Part shown: positions 18,405-26,566 of the stretch, piece by piece
Layout: each line of letters begins with the position of its first letter
Position numbering within the stretch: position 1 is the first letter of the stretch
Origin: Corticibacter populi
GTDB taxonomy: Bacteria; Pseudomonadota; Gammaproteobacteria; Burkholderiales; Burkholderiaceae_C
Direction: 5' to 3'
DNA: 64,000 bases
NCBI RefSeq assembly: GCF_004217315.1
Contig: NZ_SGWR01000004.1
Coordinates: 206,718-270,717, forward strand
Translations under genes and position numbers: made by a program
Notes under the pieces: model-generated
Databases searched by the model: none
What the model was told of the DNA's origin: nothing
What the model saw: only the letters and a program-made list of their open reading frames with translations

Positions 18405-19777
18405 ACGTGAACAGGCACAAGAAGTCCTTGCCGCAGCCGTCCGTCCCTGATGGAGCATGGCGTCGCGGGCGGCCACTGCCCCTGCCGGTGGTGATGGCCG
18501 CGCAAGACCCGATCCTCCATTCGATCGAGGAGCCCGGGGGGCGCGAACGCAGGGCCTGGGCGCTGCGCTGGCTGGGCGCCGCGCCCCACCGGTTGATGTT
18601 CTTCGTCGGCGCTGCCAACCTGCTGTTGGCCATGTTGTGGTGGAGCTGGTGGCTGGCGGCGGCACGCTGGCCAGCCGTGCTGCCGCTTCCAATGACGCCC
18701 CAGCCGCCCGGCTGGCTGCATGCCTTCACCATGCAATTCCAGGTTCTGCCCAGTTTCTTCTTCGGCTTTCTGCTCACCGTGTTTCCGCGCTGGATGGGGT
18801 TGCAGGAGTTGCGGCCCTGGCAGTACCTGCCGGTCGGCCTGGGCATGTTCGGTGGCCAGGCGCTGGTGCTGCTCGGCGCCGCGGGCCTGCCGGGTGCCGG
18901 CGCGCTGATCGCCCTGGGGCTGGCCGCCACGCTGCTGGGCTGGGGCACGGGTCTGGTCTGGCTGGGGCGCTGGCTGCGCGAGGCCGGGCAGATCAACTGG
19001 CATGCGCGCTCCTGTTTCGCCGCCATGCTGCTGGGCTGGCTGGCCATCGCCGTGTTCGCTGCAGGCCTGTGGCTCGGACACCCGGTCTGGGTGCAGGCCA
19101 GTCTGAAGGTTGGCGCCTTCGGTCTGCTGCTGCCGGTGTACCTGTCGGTGGCGCATCGCATGTTTCCGTTCTTTGCCGGCAACGTCGTGCCCGGCTATGT
19201 GCCCTGGCGCCCCCTCTGGTGGCTGGCGGCGGTGTGGCTGCTGGCGCTGGCACACCTCGTTCCTGAGCTCGCCGGCAGGCCCGCCTGGCTGGCTTGGCGA
19301 CGGCTGCCCGATGCCGCCATGCTGGCACTGGCGTTGCTCACGCTCTGGAAATGGTGGCCGCGCCGCGTGGCACCTGGTTTGTTGAAGGTGCTTTTCATCG
19401 GCCTGCTGTGGTGGCCCGTCACGTTCGTATTGCTCCTGCTGCAAAGCTGGTGCTATGCGGCGCATGGCACGCTGTTGCTGGGCCGCGCACCGGCGCATGC
19501 GCTCTTCATCGGCTTGTTCGGCAGCCTGCTGGTGGCCATGGTCACGCGCGTCACGCAGGGGCACTCGGGGGGACGGCTCTATATGCCATGGGTGGCATGG
19601 TTCGCCTTTATCGGCATCCAGCTGGTGGCAGTGCTGCGCATCGGCGCCGAACTGGCGCCGGACCCGCATGTCTGGCTGGTATCTGCGGCTCTGGGCTGGC
19701 TGCTGGCGTTGGCGCCCTGGGTGGCGCGCATTGGCAGCATGTACCTGCGGCCGCGTGTCGATGGCAAGCCGGGTTGA
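18401..19777 (+). CDS. nnrS: NnrS family heme-copper membrane protein
   Basis: Polytopic inner-membrane protein of the NnrS family, 458 residues with about twelve hydrophobic segments. The family is regulated with denitrification genes and is associated with relief of NO stress. Family landmarks are visible: PHRLMFFVGAANLLLAMLWW, the HAFTMQFQVLPSFFFGFLLTVFPRWMG stretch, and the VTRVTQGHSGG motif near residue 385. Its ATG overlaps the NO reductase stop by four bases, so it is translationally coupled and under the same NorR/sigma-54 promoter. Biochemical function is not firmly established in the family. Confidence 0.9.
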   Translation: MNVNRHKKSLPQPSVPDGAWRRGRPLPLPVVMAAQDPILHSIEEPGGRERRAWALRWLGAAPHRLMFFVGAANLLLAMLWWSWWLAAARWPAVLPLPMTPQPPGWLHAFTMQFQVLPSFFFGFLLTVFPRWMGLQELRPWQYLPVGLGMFGGQALVLLGAAGLPGAGALIALGLAATLLGWGTGLVWLGRWLREAGQINWHARSCFAAMLLGWLAIAVFAAGLWLGHPVWVQASLKVGAFGLLLPVYLSVAHRMFPFFAGNVVPGYVPWRPLWWLAAVWLLALAHLVPELAGRPAWLAWRRLPDAAMLALALLTLWKWWPRRVAPGLLKVLFIGLLWWPVTFVLLLLQSWCYAAHGTLLLGRAPAHALFIGLFGSLLVAMVTRVTQGHSGGRLYMPWVAWFAFIGIQLVAVLRIGAELAPDPHVWLVSAALGWLLALAPWVARIGSMYLRPRVDGKPG

Positions 19778-19786
19778 CGGGGGACG

Positions 19787-20185
19787 ATGACGATGATCGC
19801 GCATTACCTGCTCATCAAGCATGCGCACATGGGCCTGGCACTGCTCAGTGGTGCGCTGTTCGCGTTGCGTGGCGGCGCGCTGCTGCTGGGCATGGCCTGG
19901 CCGCGCCGGCGCAGCGTGCGTGCGCTCAGTTATGCGGTCGACACCGCGCTGCTGCTGGCCGCTTTCACGCTGGTGACCATGCTGCCGGCGGGCTATTTCG
20001 CCAATGGCTGGCTGCTGGCCAAGCTGGTGCTGCTGCCGTTCTACATCGGGCTGGGGTTTGCGGCGCTGCGCACGCGCCGGCGCGGCATGCGGGCGCTGTT
20101 GCTGGTCTTGGCGCTTCTGGTGTTTGCGCAGATCTACGGGATCGCCCGCGCGCACCATCCGCTGGGTTGGCTGGTGATGTTGTGA
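19787..20185 (+). CDS. SirB2-like small membrane protein
   Basis: 132-residue protein with four hydrophobic helices, matching the SirB family (invasion gene expression up-regulator, PF04247) in length and layout. The N-terminus has the family-like LLIKHAHMGLALLSGALFALRG, and the C-terminus ends with IYGIARAHHPLGW. It follows nnrS by nine bases and is probably the last gene of the nor operon. SirB2-like genes often sit in denitrification or respiratory loci, but the molecular role is unknown. A second ATG at 19793 is possible. Confidence 0.8.
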   Translation: MTMIAHYLLIKHAHMGLALLSGALFALRGGALLLGMAWPRRRSVRALSYAVDTALLLAAFTLVTMLPAGYFANGWLLAKLVLLPFYIGLGFAALRTRRRGMRALLLVLALLVFAQIYGIARAHHPLGWLVML

Positions 20186-20215
20186 GCGTTGCCTCGGCAG
20201 GAATGGCCGACGCCT

Positions 20216-21448
20216 TCAGTTCGATGCGAATCGGCCGATCGCTGGCCAGCGCCAGTGCAGGTACAGCCAGGCCGCCAACCCCACCAGCATGAAGCTGGCC
20301 GACGCCAGTGCCAGCAGCATGGTCGAGTGCATCACCAGCGGCACCACCAGACCGGCCACCAAGCCATTGGCTGCCGAGGCAACGCAAGCCTGCATCGACG
20401 AGGCCATGCCGCGGCGCAGCGGGTTCAGGTCCAGTACCAGGATGGTCACCACCGGCATCATCACTGCCCAGCCTATCGAATAGAGCCCCAGCGGCAGGAT
20501 GGAGAGCCACACCTTGGGCGTGAGAAACGCCGTGGCCGTCAGGTTGATCAGCGTTGCCACTGCCATCAGCACGAAGCCATGGCGAATCTGCCATTTCAGC
20601 GGCACCCTGCCAGCCATGCGGCCGCTGAGCACGGCGCCGCTCATGATGCCGCCGATGGTGCAGAAGAACAGCCAGAAGAACTGCGTGGGCGCCAGGCCCA
20701 GGTGGGTGCCCAGAAACTCCGGCGCGGCCAGGATGTAGACGAACATGCCGTTGAAGGGAATGCCGCTGGCCAGCGCCAGAAGCACGAAGCGGGCGCTGCC
20801 GCCGAGCGCCAGATAGCCCTGCAGCAGGGGTTTTGGCCGGAATGGCTGGCGCTCGCTGCGAGGCAGCGTCTCGGGCAGGTAGATCAGGTTGAGCAGCCAG
20901 AGCCCGCCGCCGAGCAGCGCCATGAACCAGAAGATGCTGTGCCAGCCCAGCAGCGCGAACAGCCAGCCGCCGATCACCGGCGCAATCGCCGGCGCGAGGC
21001 CGAAATACAGCGTCACATGGCTCATCACCCGCTGCGCCTGGGCGGGCGGGAACAAATCCCGGATGATGGCGCGAGAGACCACCATGCTGGCGCCGGCGGA
21101 GAGACCCTGCACGGCCCGGAACGCGATGAGCTGCTCGATGGACTGCGCCATCGCGCAGCCCACCGAGGCGAGCGCGAACACTGCCACGCCCACCAGCACC
21201 ACCGGGCGGCGTCCGTAGCTGTCGGCCAGCGCGCCATGGAACAGGTTCATGAAGGCGAATGCCAGCAGATAGGCCGAGAGCGTCTGCTGCATCTGCACCG
21301 GAGAGGCTGAGAGCGACTGCGCGATACCGGAGAACGCCGGCAGAAAGGTGTCGATCGAGAAGGGGCCCAGCACGCTCAGCAGTGCCAGCAAAGCCGGCAG
21401 CGCCCAGCTTGGGCCACTCCACTGGATCTGGTTGTGCGGAGGGGACAT
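20216..21448 (-). CDS. Bcr/CflA-family multidrug efflux transporter (MFS)
   Basis: Inner-membrane proton-driven drug exporter of the major facilitator superfamily, 410 residues with about twelve transmembrane segments. Bcr/CflA subgroup signs include FSIDTFLPAFSGIAQSL at the N-terminus and motif A in loop 2-3 (GALADSYGRRPVVLVGV). RAVQGLSAGASMVVSRAIIRDLF and the helix-5 motif APAIAPVIGGWLF are also present. It is convergent with the nor operon, only 30 bp away. Upstream lies a repeat-rich gap of about 840 bp. The exported substrate is unknown. Confidence 0.92.
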   Translation of the reverse strand: MSPPHNQIQWSGPSWALPALLALLSVLGPFSIDTFLPAFSGIAQSLSASPVQMQQTLSAYLLAFAFMNLFHGALADSYGRRPVVLVGVAVFALASVGCAMAQSIEQLIAFRAVQGLSAGASMVVSRAIIRDLFPPAQAQRVMSHVTLYFGLAPAIAPVIGGWLFALLGWHSIFWFMALLGGGLWLLNLIYLPETLPRSERQPFRPKPLLQGYLALGGSARFVLLALASGIPFNGMFVYILAAPEFLGTHLGLAPTQFFWLFFCTIGGIMSGAVLSGRMAGRVPLKWQIRHGFVLMAVATLINLTATAFLTPKVWLSILPLGLYSIGWAVMMPVVTILVLDLNPLRRGMASSMQACVASAANGLVAGLVVPLVMHSTMLLALASASFMLVGLAAWLYLHWRWPAIGRFASN

Positions 21449-22290
21449 TCAGAAACGACAGATAAGCGCTCGCCGCGGCCATGGGTACGACGATTGCGGG
21501 GGTGTGGGTGCCTGGCCATGGGAGGGCGTTGGCGGTTTCCCGCTGGCATGGGAACGGACCATGCTCCATGGAGCATGGCTATTCCGCGGGCAGGAGGCTC
21601 TCCCATGCGGGAAGGCGCCATTGTGCCCGAGGCGCGGGAAAGGAGTTTGTCTCTTTGGCAGCACTGGCTGCCGGAGTCTGGACTGTCTGCCATGGTTGGA
21701 ACCCTCCGTATCCCATGCACATCGGGTACGGATCAGGCTTGCGGAGGCATGAATCTGCGGATGCATGGTGTGAGTCACTGCTGTCAGAACCTGTTCACGA
21801 TCTTTTCTTGGGCCACGCAGGGGGTCAAAAATGCAGTGGGCAACGCCGCCCGATGCATTTTTGACCTCCTGCCCTTCGGGTTGCTCTGGCAAGCGCGCGC
21901 TGCGGTGTGACAAATCCTCGCCGAGCCACCGGCCCGACGGTGGTTTGCGCCTTGCATCGCATCGCCTGCGAGGGAGACGCGGCCCGCGAAAAGATCGTGA
22001 ACAGGTTCTCACAGCGTGATGCAAACCCTTGCAATGGCAGGAGGATGCAGTGATCGCGGCAATGCCAGTGGGCCGGGATCTGGCCGTTGTTGTGCACCCG
22101 CAACGAAATCGCGTGGAATCCCTGTCCGATTGCAAATACTCTTTGCCATCGTCAGGAGGGTCTGTTGGAATACAACCTAACTTCCCCACCAGGAGGTTGG
22201 CTCGGGGAACCGGCGGGACTATCAGCTGGTGCAGCAATGACCCAAGACCCCCCGTACCGGAGCCCTATGTTTAACCTTGGAGTATCCGCA
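21449..22290. other. Repeat-rich non-coding gap before porin gene
   Basis: 842 bp with no gene I can support. It holds a perfect 20-bp palindrome centred on CCATGG (21559-21578) and other dyad-rich sequence up to about 21750. A mobile-looking repeat occupies 21780-22013. The last 270 bp should contain the porin promoter and leader, but no clear -35/-10 pair was recognised. Small open frames here are broken by the repeats and look spurious. Confidence 0.6.
21780..22013. mobile_element. MITE-like inverted-repeat element, copy 1
   Basis: A perfect 21-nt terminal inverted repeat (21787-21807 against 21988-22008, ending GAACCTGTTC at the outer edge) bounds about 220 bp without coding capacity. 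With one mismatch the repeat extends outward to GCTGT-A. Inside is a hairpin with perfect 13-nt arms (21823-21835 and 21854-21866, ending in a T-rich GCATTTTTGACC). The interior matches a second copy at 47964-48131 in reverse orientation. No clear target duplication was seen. Confidence 0.75.
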
Positions 22291-23274
22291 ATGAAAAAAT
22301 CTCTGATCGCTCTGGCCGCTGTTGCAGCTTCTGGCGCTGCCCTGGCCCAATCTTCCGTGACCCTGTATGGTGTTGCTGACGTCGCTGTTGGTTACCAAAC
22401 CAAGAACAACGACAGCCAAGCCCGCGCATTCGCCAGCGAAGCCCTGAACAACGGCACCAGCCGTCTCGGTTTCCGCGGTGTGGAAGACCTGGGTAATGGC
22501 CTGAAGGCTTCCTTCAACTTCGAGCAAGCTGTCAACCTCGCCAACGGTAGCGCTTCGTCTGGCTATGCCCGCGCCGCCTGGGTGGCCCTGAGTGGCGACT
22601 TCGGTTCTATCCGCGCTGGCCGCAGCACTTCGCCTGCCAACCATGCTCGTGGCGCTTGGGAAGTTCTGGGTGACCCCAACTACTCCGTGGTTGCCAACCA
22701 GTTCGGCTACGCCGGTTCTGGCTCGCGTAACGATGCCCAACTGCTGTACATCACCCCTTCGTTCGGTGGTTTCACTGGTCAAGCCGCTTACATCTTCGAA
22801 GACAACCGTGATGGCAACAACGCCAAGTACGAACTGGCTTTGATCTACAAGAACGGCCCTCTGGCTGCTGCCATCAACTACGCTGACGCCGATGACGTCA
22901 ACGGCTCCGGTACCGATGCCAATGGTCTGGATCTGGGCGTGAGCTACGACTTCGGTTCGTTCAAGGTCGCCGGTTCCTACCATGACGGCACGTTCTACGA
23001 ACGCTCTGGCTTCAGCGGCCAAGACTACAAGGGCTTCAGCCTGGGTGCCAGCGTGCCGTTCGGTGCTTTCAGCCTGGGTCTGGAAGTCGCTTACGAAGAC
23101 AAGTCGGACACCACCGACGCAGTGGTTGAAGCCAAGTACGCCCTGTCCAAGCGCACCTTCGTGTATGGTGTCTATGGCTACAACGAAAAGTCTACGGGCA
23201 AGAACGGCCTGAACGCTCGTCCGAGCGACTGGGGCAAGGACAACTTCGGCCTGGGCATTCGCCACAACTTCTAA
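22291..23274 (+). CDS. Outer membrane porin (Gram-negative trimeric type)
   Basis: Beta-barrel general porin of the outer membrane, 327 residues. The start at 22291 has TTGGAG upstream and gives a classic signal peptide (MKKSLIALAAVAASGAALAQ) followed by SSVTLYGVADVAVGY, the Burkholderiales porin N-terminus. The C-terminus ends in GIRHNF with terminal Phe, the outer-membrane insertion signal. Loop 3-like PTRS region is seen around DFGSIRAGRSTSPAN. Codon choice differs from its neighbours (many GCT, TCT, GGT), as is usual for very highly expressed genes. A strong terminator follows. It resembles Omp32-type anion-selective porins, but selectivity cannot be read. Confidence 0.93.
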   Translation: MKKSLIALAAVAASGAALAQSSVTLYGVADVAVGYQTKNNDSQARAFASEALNNGTSRLGFRGVEDLGNGLKASFNFEQAVNLANGSASSGYARAAWVALSGDFGSIRAGRSTSPANHARGAWEVLGDPNYSVVANQFGYAGSGSRNDAQLLYITPSFGGFTGQAAYIFEDNRDGNNAKYELALIYKNGPLAAAINYADADDVNGSGTDANGLDLGVSYDFGSFKVAGSYHDGTFYERSGFSGQDYKGFSLGASVPFGAFSLGLEVAYEDKSDTTDAVVEAKYALSKRTFVYGVYGYNEKSTGKNGLNARPSDWGKDNFGLGIRHNF

Positions 23275-23320
23275 TCCGTGTGTAGTTGCACCAGCAACTA
23301 GCCATACTGCTTAGCAGACA

Positions 23321-23350
23321 AAGCGCCACCGTCAAGGTGGCGCTTTTTTT
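23321..23350 (+). terminator. Rho-independent terminator of porin gene
   Basis: AAGCGCCACC and GGTGGCGCTT form a 10-bp perfect stem with the loop GTCAA, followed by a run of seven or more T. It begins about 47 bp after the porin stop. Confidence 0.92.
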
Positions 23351-23778
23351 CGTCTGCTGTGTCTGCAGCGGGTCGTCGGCACTGCGCTGCATGCCTATTC
23401 GGCCCGGTCCACACAGAGGCATCCGGGTGATGTTTCACACGACGTCTGGTTCGTGAATCGGCAATGCCGCGGAGTCGACGAGAAAATGTTGCAACACGTG
23501 TCAACCGGTAGCATGGCTCGCGCGTCTTCACAAACGCTCTGGCAACATGTCGGGCATGAAAATCCTTGAGCACCGCATGTAAATCCCTGTTGCGTGGCTA
23601 CCACTGATGCACAATCTGAAACCATCTTCGAAAACGTCAGTCGAACGGAATTGTTTTTTGGCGAATAATCAATCAGGCATCGCGTGAGTGCGTTCAGACA
23701 TTGGATTTGTGCATGACCAAACAGGATTTTCTGGGTGTTGATACCGGCGCATCGGTGACCGGTTGCGGTACGGATGGT
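23351..23778. other. Gap between porin terminator and tolB
   Basis: About 430 bp in which no gene is supported. No remnant of tolQ, tolR or tolA, the usual upstream partners of tolB, was recognised. An AT-rich stretch around 23650-23685 may hold the promoter of the tolB-pal-cpoB operon. In-frame ATG at 23713 could extend tolB into this gap. Confidence 0.5.
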
Positions 23779-25059
23779 ATGGATTGGCGCGCCACGCGTC
23801 GCGGCGCGTTGGGCGCATTGCTGGCTGCAGGTGCGGTGCCCGCGGCCCTGGCGCAGGGTTTGCGGGTGGAGATCTCCGGCTTCGAAGGGCGGCAGTATCC
23901 GATCGCGAACGTGCCGTTCAAGGGCGAGGTGCAGGCGCCGCAGAAGATCTCCGCGATCGTACGGGCTGACTTGGAGCGCAGCGGCGTGTTTCGCGGCGTC
24001 GATGCCAGCGGCGTGGCACTCGATGAGCTGTCCCGTCCGGATCTGGCTGTGTGGCGCCAGCGTGCCGCTGAATGGCTCAATACCGGCAGCATCAACCGCA
24101 CGGCTGATGGCCGCTTCGATGTACGTTTCCGCCTGTGGGATGTGGTGCGTGGCGAAGACCTGGGTGGTCAGAGTTATGTGGTTCCGGCCGCAGACCTGCG
24201 GCTCGCGGCGCACCGCATTGCCGACTTCATTTACGAGAAGGTCACGGGTGAGCCGGGCGTGTTCTCGACTCGTCTGGCCTATGTGACCAAGGGGCAGCGC
24301 TATTCGCTGTGGGTCTCGGATGCCGATGGCGAGAATGCGCAGGCGGCGCTGACCAGCCCCGAACCGATCATTTCCCCCGCCTGGTCGCCCAATGGTGCAC
24401 AGCTCGCCTACGTGTCGTTCGAGTCGCGCAAGCCCGTGGTCTATGTGCACGAGGTGGCGACCGGCCAGCGCCGGCTGGTTGCCAATTTCCGCGGTTCCAA
24501 CAGCGCTCCGACCTGGTCTCCCGATGGGCGCCGCTTGGCGGTGACTCTTACGCGCGATGGCAGTTCACAGCTCTACACCATCGCGGCCACCGGCGGCGAG
24601 CCGGCGCGCATCATGCAAAGTGGTGGCATCGATACCGAGCCTTGTTTCTCGTCTGATGGCCAGTTCATCTACTTCGTCAGTGACCGGGGTGGCTCGCCGC
24701 AGATTTACCGTGTGCCCAGCAGCGGTGGCGGCGCGCAGCGCGTGACTTTCAGTGGCAGCTACAACATCTCGCCGGCACTCAGTCCCGATGGGGCTTACTT
24801 GGCCTATATCTCGCGCACCGGTGGCGGCTACCAGCTGCATCTGATGGACCTGGCTTCCGGCACGGTGACAGCCCTGACGAACACCTCGGCCGACGAAAGC
24901 CCGAGTTTTGCGCCCAACAGCCGGCTGATCCTCTACGCCACCCGCGAAGGCGGCCGCAGTGTGCTGGTGACCACGACGCTCGACGGACGCCACAAGGTCA
25001 AATTGTCCGGCCAGGGCGGAGAGATCCGTGAGCCGGACTGGGGTCCGATCCAGCGCTGA
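23779..25059 (+). CDS. tolB: TolB periplasmic component of Tol-Pal system
   Basis: Periplasmic beta-propeller protein that works with Pal and TolQRA in outer-membrane constriction during division. From the ATG at 23779 it is 426 residues, the normal length, with a signal peptide MDWRATRRGALGALLAAG-- ending AALAQ. A start at 23713 would put 22 residues before the signal and lacks a ribosome site. An N-terminal D1 domain (about 27-160) is followed by WD-like repeats seen as SPAWSPNGAQLAYVSF, APTWSPDGRRLAVTL, EPCFSSDGQFIYFVSD and SPALSPDGAYLAYIS. pal and cpoB follow in order; tolQRA are missing upstream. Confidence 0.93.
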   Translation: MDWRATRRGALGALLAAGAVPAALAQGLRVEISGFEGRQYPIANVPFKGEVQAPQKISAIVRADLERSGVFRGVDASGVALDELSRPDLAVWRQRAAEWLNTGSINRTADGRFDVRFRLWDVVRGEDLGGQSYVVPAADLRLAAHRIADFIYEKVTGEPGVFSTRLAYVTKGQRYSLWVSDADGENAQAALTSPEPIISPAWSPNGAQLAYVSFESRKPVVYVHEVATGQRRLVANFRGSNSAPTWSPDGRRLAVTLTRDGSSQLYTIAATGGEPARIMQSGGIDTEPCFSSDGQFIYFVSDRGGSPQIYRVPSSGGGAQRVTFSGSYNISPALSPDGAYLAYISRTGGGYQLHLMDLASGTVTALTNTSADESPSFAPNSRLILYATREGGRSVLVTTTLDGRHKVKLSGQGGEIREPDWGPIQR

Positions 25060-25140
25060 GCACCCCATGCCGGTGCAGGCGCACATGTCCATTTTTTTGA
25101 GGTTTTCTTTTACGCTAGTTAGCGGTTTGAGGAGTTCGTG

Positions 25141-25674
25141 ATGTTGAAAAAGGCGCTTTCCTATTCCATGCTTGTGACAGCCATCGTGCTGGCAGGCTGT
25201 TCTTCCAAGGTCAAGCTCGACGACCAGGCCAATGCCGGGACGACTGGTACGGCCGCCTATGATCCATCCAGCGGTGCTGGTCAGAGCACGATCTCGGGCA
25301 TTGACCTGACGACGTCGAACATCGAAGGCGAGGGCCCGGCCAACGTCGCCCATACCCTGTACTTCGATTTCGACAGTTACGCCATCAAGCCCGAGTATCA
25401 GGCCACGCTGCAGTCCCATGCGGATTTCCTGCGCGCCAACCGCAGCCGCACGGTGACGCTGGAAGGCCATACCGACGAACGCGGTGGTCGTGAATATAAT
25501 TTGGCACTGGGCCAGAAGCGTGCCGAGGCGGTGCGCCAGGCACTGGACCTGCTGGGTGTGCCGGCCGGCCAGGTCGAGGCCATCAGCTATGGCAAGGAGA
25601 AGCCCAAGGTCCAGGGCTTCAACGAAGATGCCTACGCGCAGAACCGTCGCGTAGAGATCCGCTACAACAACTGA
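25141..25674 (+). CDS. pal: Peptidoglycan-associated lipoprotein
   Basis: Outer-membrane lipoprotein that tethers the membrane to peptidoglycan, 177 residues. The lipobox VLAGC gives lipidated Cys20. The OmpA-like C-terminal domain has the peptidoglycan-binding signature: LYFDFDSYAIKPEYQ, LEGHTDERGGREYNLALGQKRAEAV and QNRRVEIRY. GAGGAG lies before the ATG at 25141; an adjacent GTG at 25138 is an alternative. It is downstream of tolB and one base before cpoB, as in the Tol-Pal operon. Confidence 0.96.
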   Translation: MLKKALSYSMLVTAIVLAGCSSKVKLDDQANAGTTGTAAYDPSSGAGQSTISGIDLTTSNIEGEGPANVAHTLYFDFDSYAIKPEYQATLQSHADFLRANRSRTVTLEGHTDERGGREYNLALGQKRAEAVRQALDLLGVPAGQVEAISYGKEKPKVQGFNEDAYAQNRRVEIRYNN

Positions 25675-25675
25675 T

Positions 25676-26443
25676 ATGACCATGCAACGACCCGCACTGC
25701 CATTCCTCCGTTCTTCCCGCAAGGGTTTGCTGACCGTGGCGGCAAGCGCCAGCCTGCTTCTGCCGGGCGCAGCACACGCCTTGTTCGAGGATGGTGATGC
25801 CAGGCGCGCCATTCTGGAGTTGCGCGGTCGGGTCGATCAGTTGCAGCTCGTGGATCAGAACCATTCCTCCGAAATCCAGCAAATGCGCTCCAGCCTGCTG
25901 GAGCTGCAAAGCCAGATCAGCAGCCTGCGCAGCGAGATCGCCTCGCTGCGCGGTGAGAAGGAAGAACTGACCCGCGAGCTCCAGCAGTTCCGCGATGGGG
26001 TCGATGGCCGCCTCAAGCAGTTCGAGCCAGCACAGGTGCAGGTCGATGGTGCCGAGTTCTCCGCGCAGCCCGCCGAGCAGCAAGCTTATGAGGCTGCGCT
26101 CGATCTGTTGCGCAATGGTGACTACGCCAGATCGCGGGATGCCTTCACCGGGTTCTTGAAAGATTACCCGCAAAGTGGCTATGCGCCATCGGCGCGCTTC
26201 TGGTTGGGCAATTCCTACTACGCCACGCGCCAGTACCAGCAGGCTATCGACACCTTCAATGCCATGCTGCGCCAGGCGCCGCAGCACGAGCGCGCGCCCG
26301 AGGCGGCGCTGTCGATCGCCAATAGCCAGATCGAACTCAAGAACGTGACGGCGGCCAAGCAGACCCTGCAGAATCTGATCAACGTCTATCCGAATTCGGA
26401 TGCGGCAGGCTCAGCCCGTGAGCGGCTGGCGCGCCTGCGCTGA
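25676..26443 (+). CDS. cpoB: CpoB (YbgF) cell division coordinator
   Basis: Periplasmic protein that couples Tol-Pal function with PBP1B peptidoglycan synthesis, 255 residues. A signal peptide ends near PGAAHA. A coiled coil follows (about residues 35-105, heptad-rich with SLLELQSQISSLRSEIASLRG). The C-terminal TPR repeats (about 130-255) include AYEAALDLLRNGDYARSRDAF and ARFWLGNSYYATRQYQQAIDTF. The ATG begins one base after the pal stop, indicating co-transcription. A terminator follows. Confidence 0.94.
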   Translation: MTMQRPALPFLRSSRKGLLTVAASASLLLPGAAHALFEDGDARRAILELRGRVDQLQLVDQNHSSEIQQMRSSLLELQSQISSLRSEIASLRGEKEELTRELQQFRDGVDGRLKQFEPAQVQVDGAEFSAQPAEQQAYEAALDLLRNGDYARSRDAFTGFLKDYPQSGYAPSARFWLGNSYYATRQYQQAIDTFNAMLRQAPQHERAPEAALSIANSQIELKNVTAAKQTLQNLINVYPNSDAAGSARERLARLR

Positions 26444-26471
26444 TGATTAATCGGAACTGAGCCAGAGCCAG

Positions 26472-26519
26472 AACCAGCGGCCATCGCCACGTGCGAATGG
26501 CCGTTGGTTTTTCTTTTTG
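26472..26519 (+). terminator. Terminator after tolB-pal-cpoB
   Basis: Stem arms ACCAGCGGCCAT and ATGGCCGTTGGT (one mismatch) enclose about 12 nt and are followed by a T-rich tract TTTTTCTTTTT. It lies about 30 bp after the cpoB stop. Confidence 0.85.
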
Positions 26520-26566
26520 TCCATCCTCTGACGCGTTTGCAGCAACAGCCCGATTGAAGCAACCCC

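Noticed and set aside
21449-22237. 262-codon minus-strand open frame before the porin gene
   Set aside because: It reads straight through the inverted-repeat element and its hairpin, and its composition is unlike that of real genes here.
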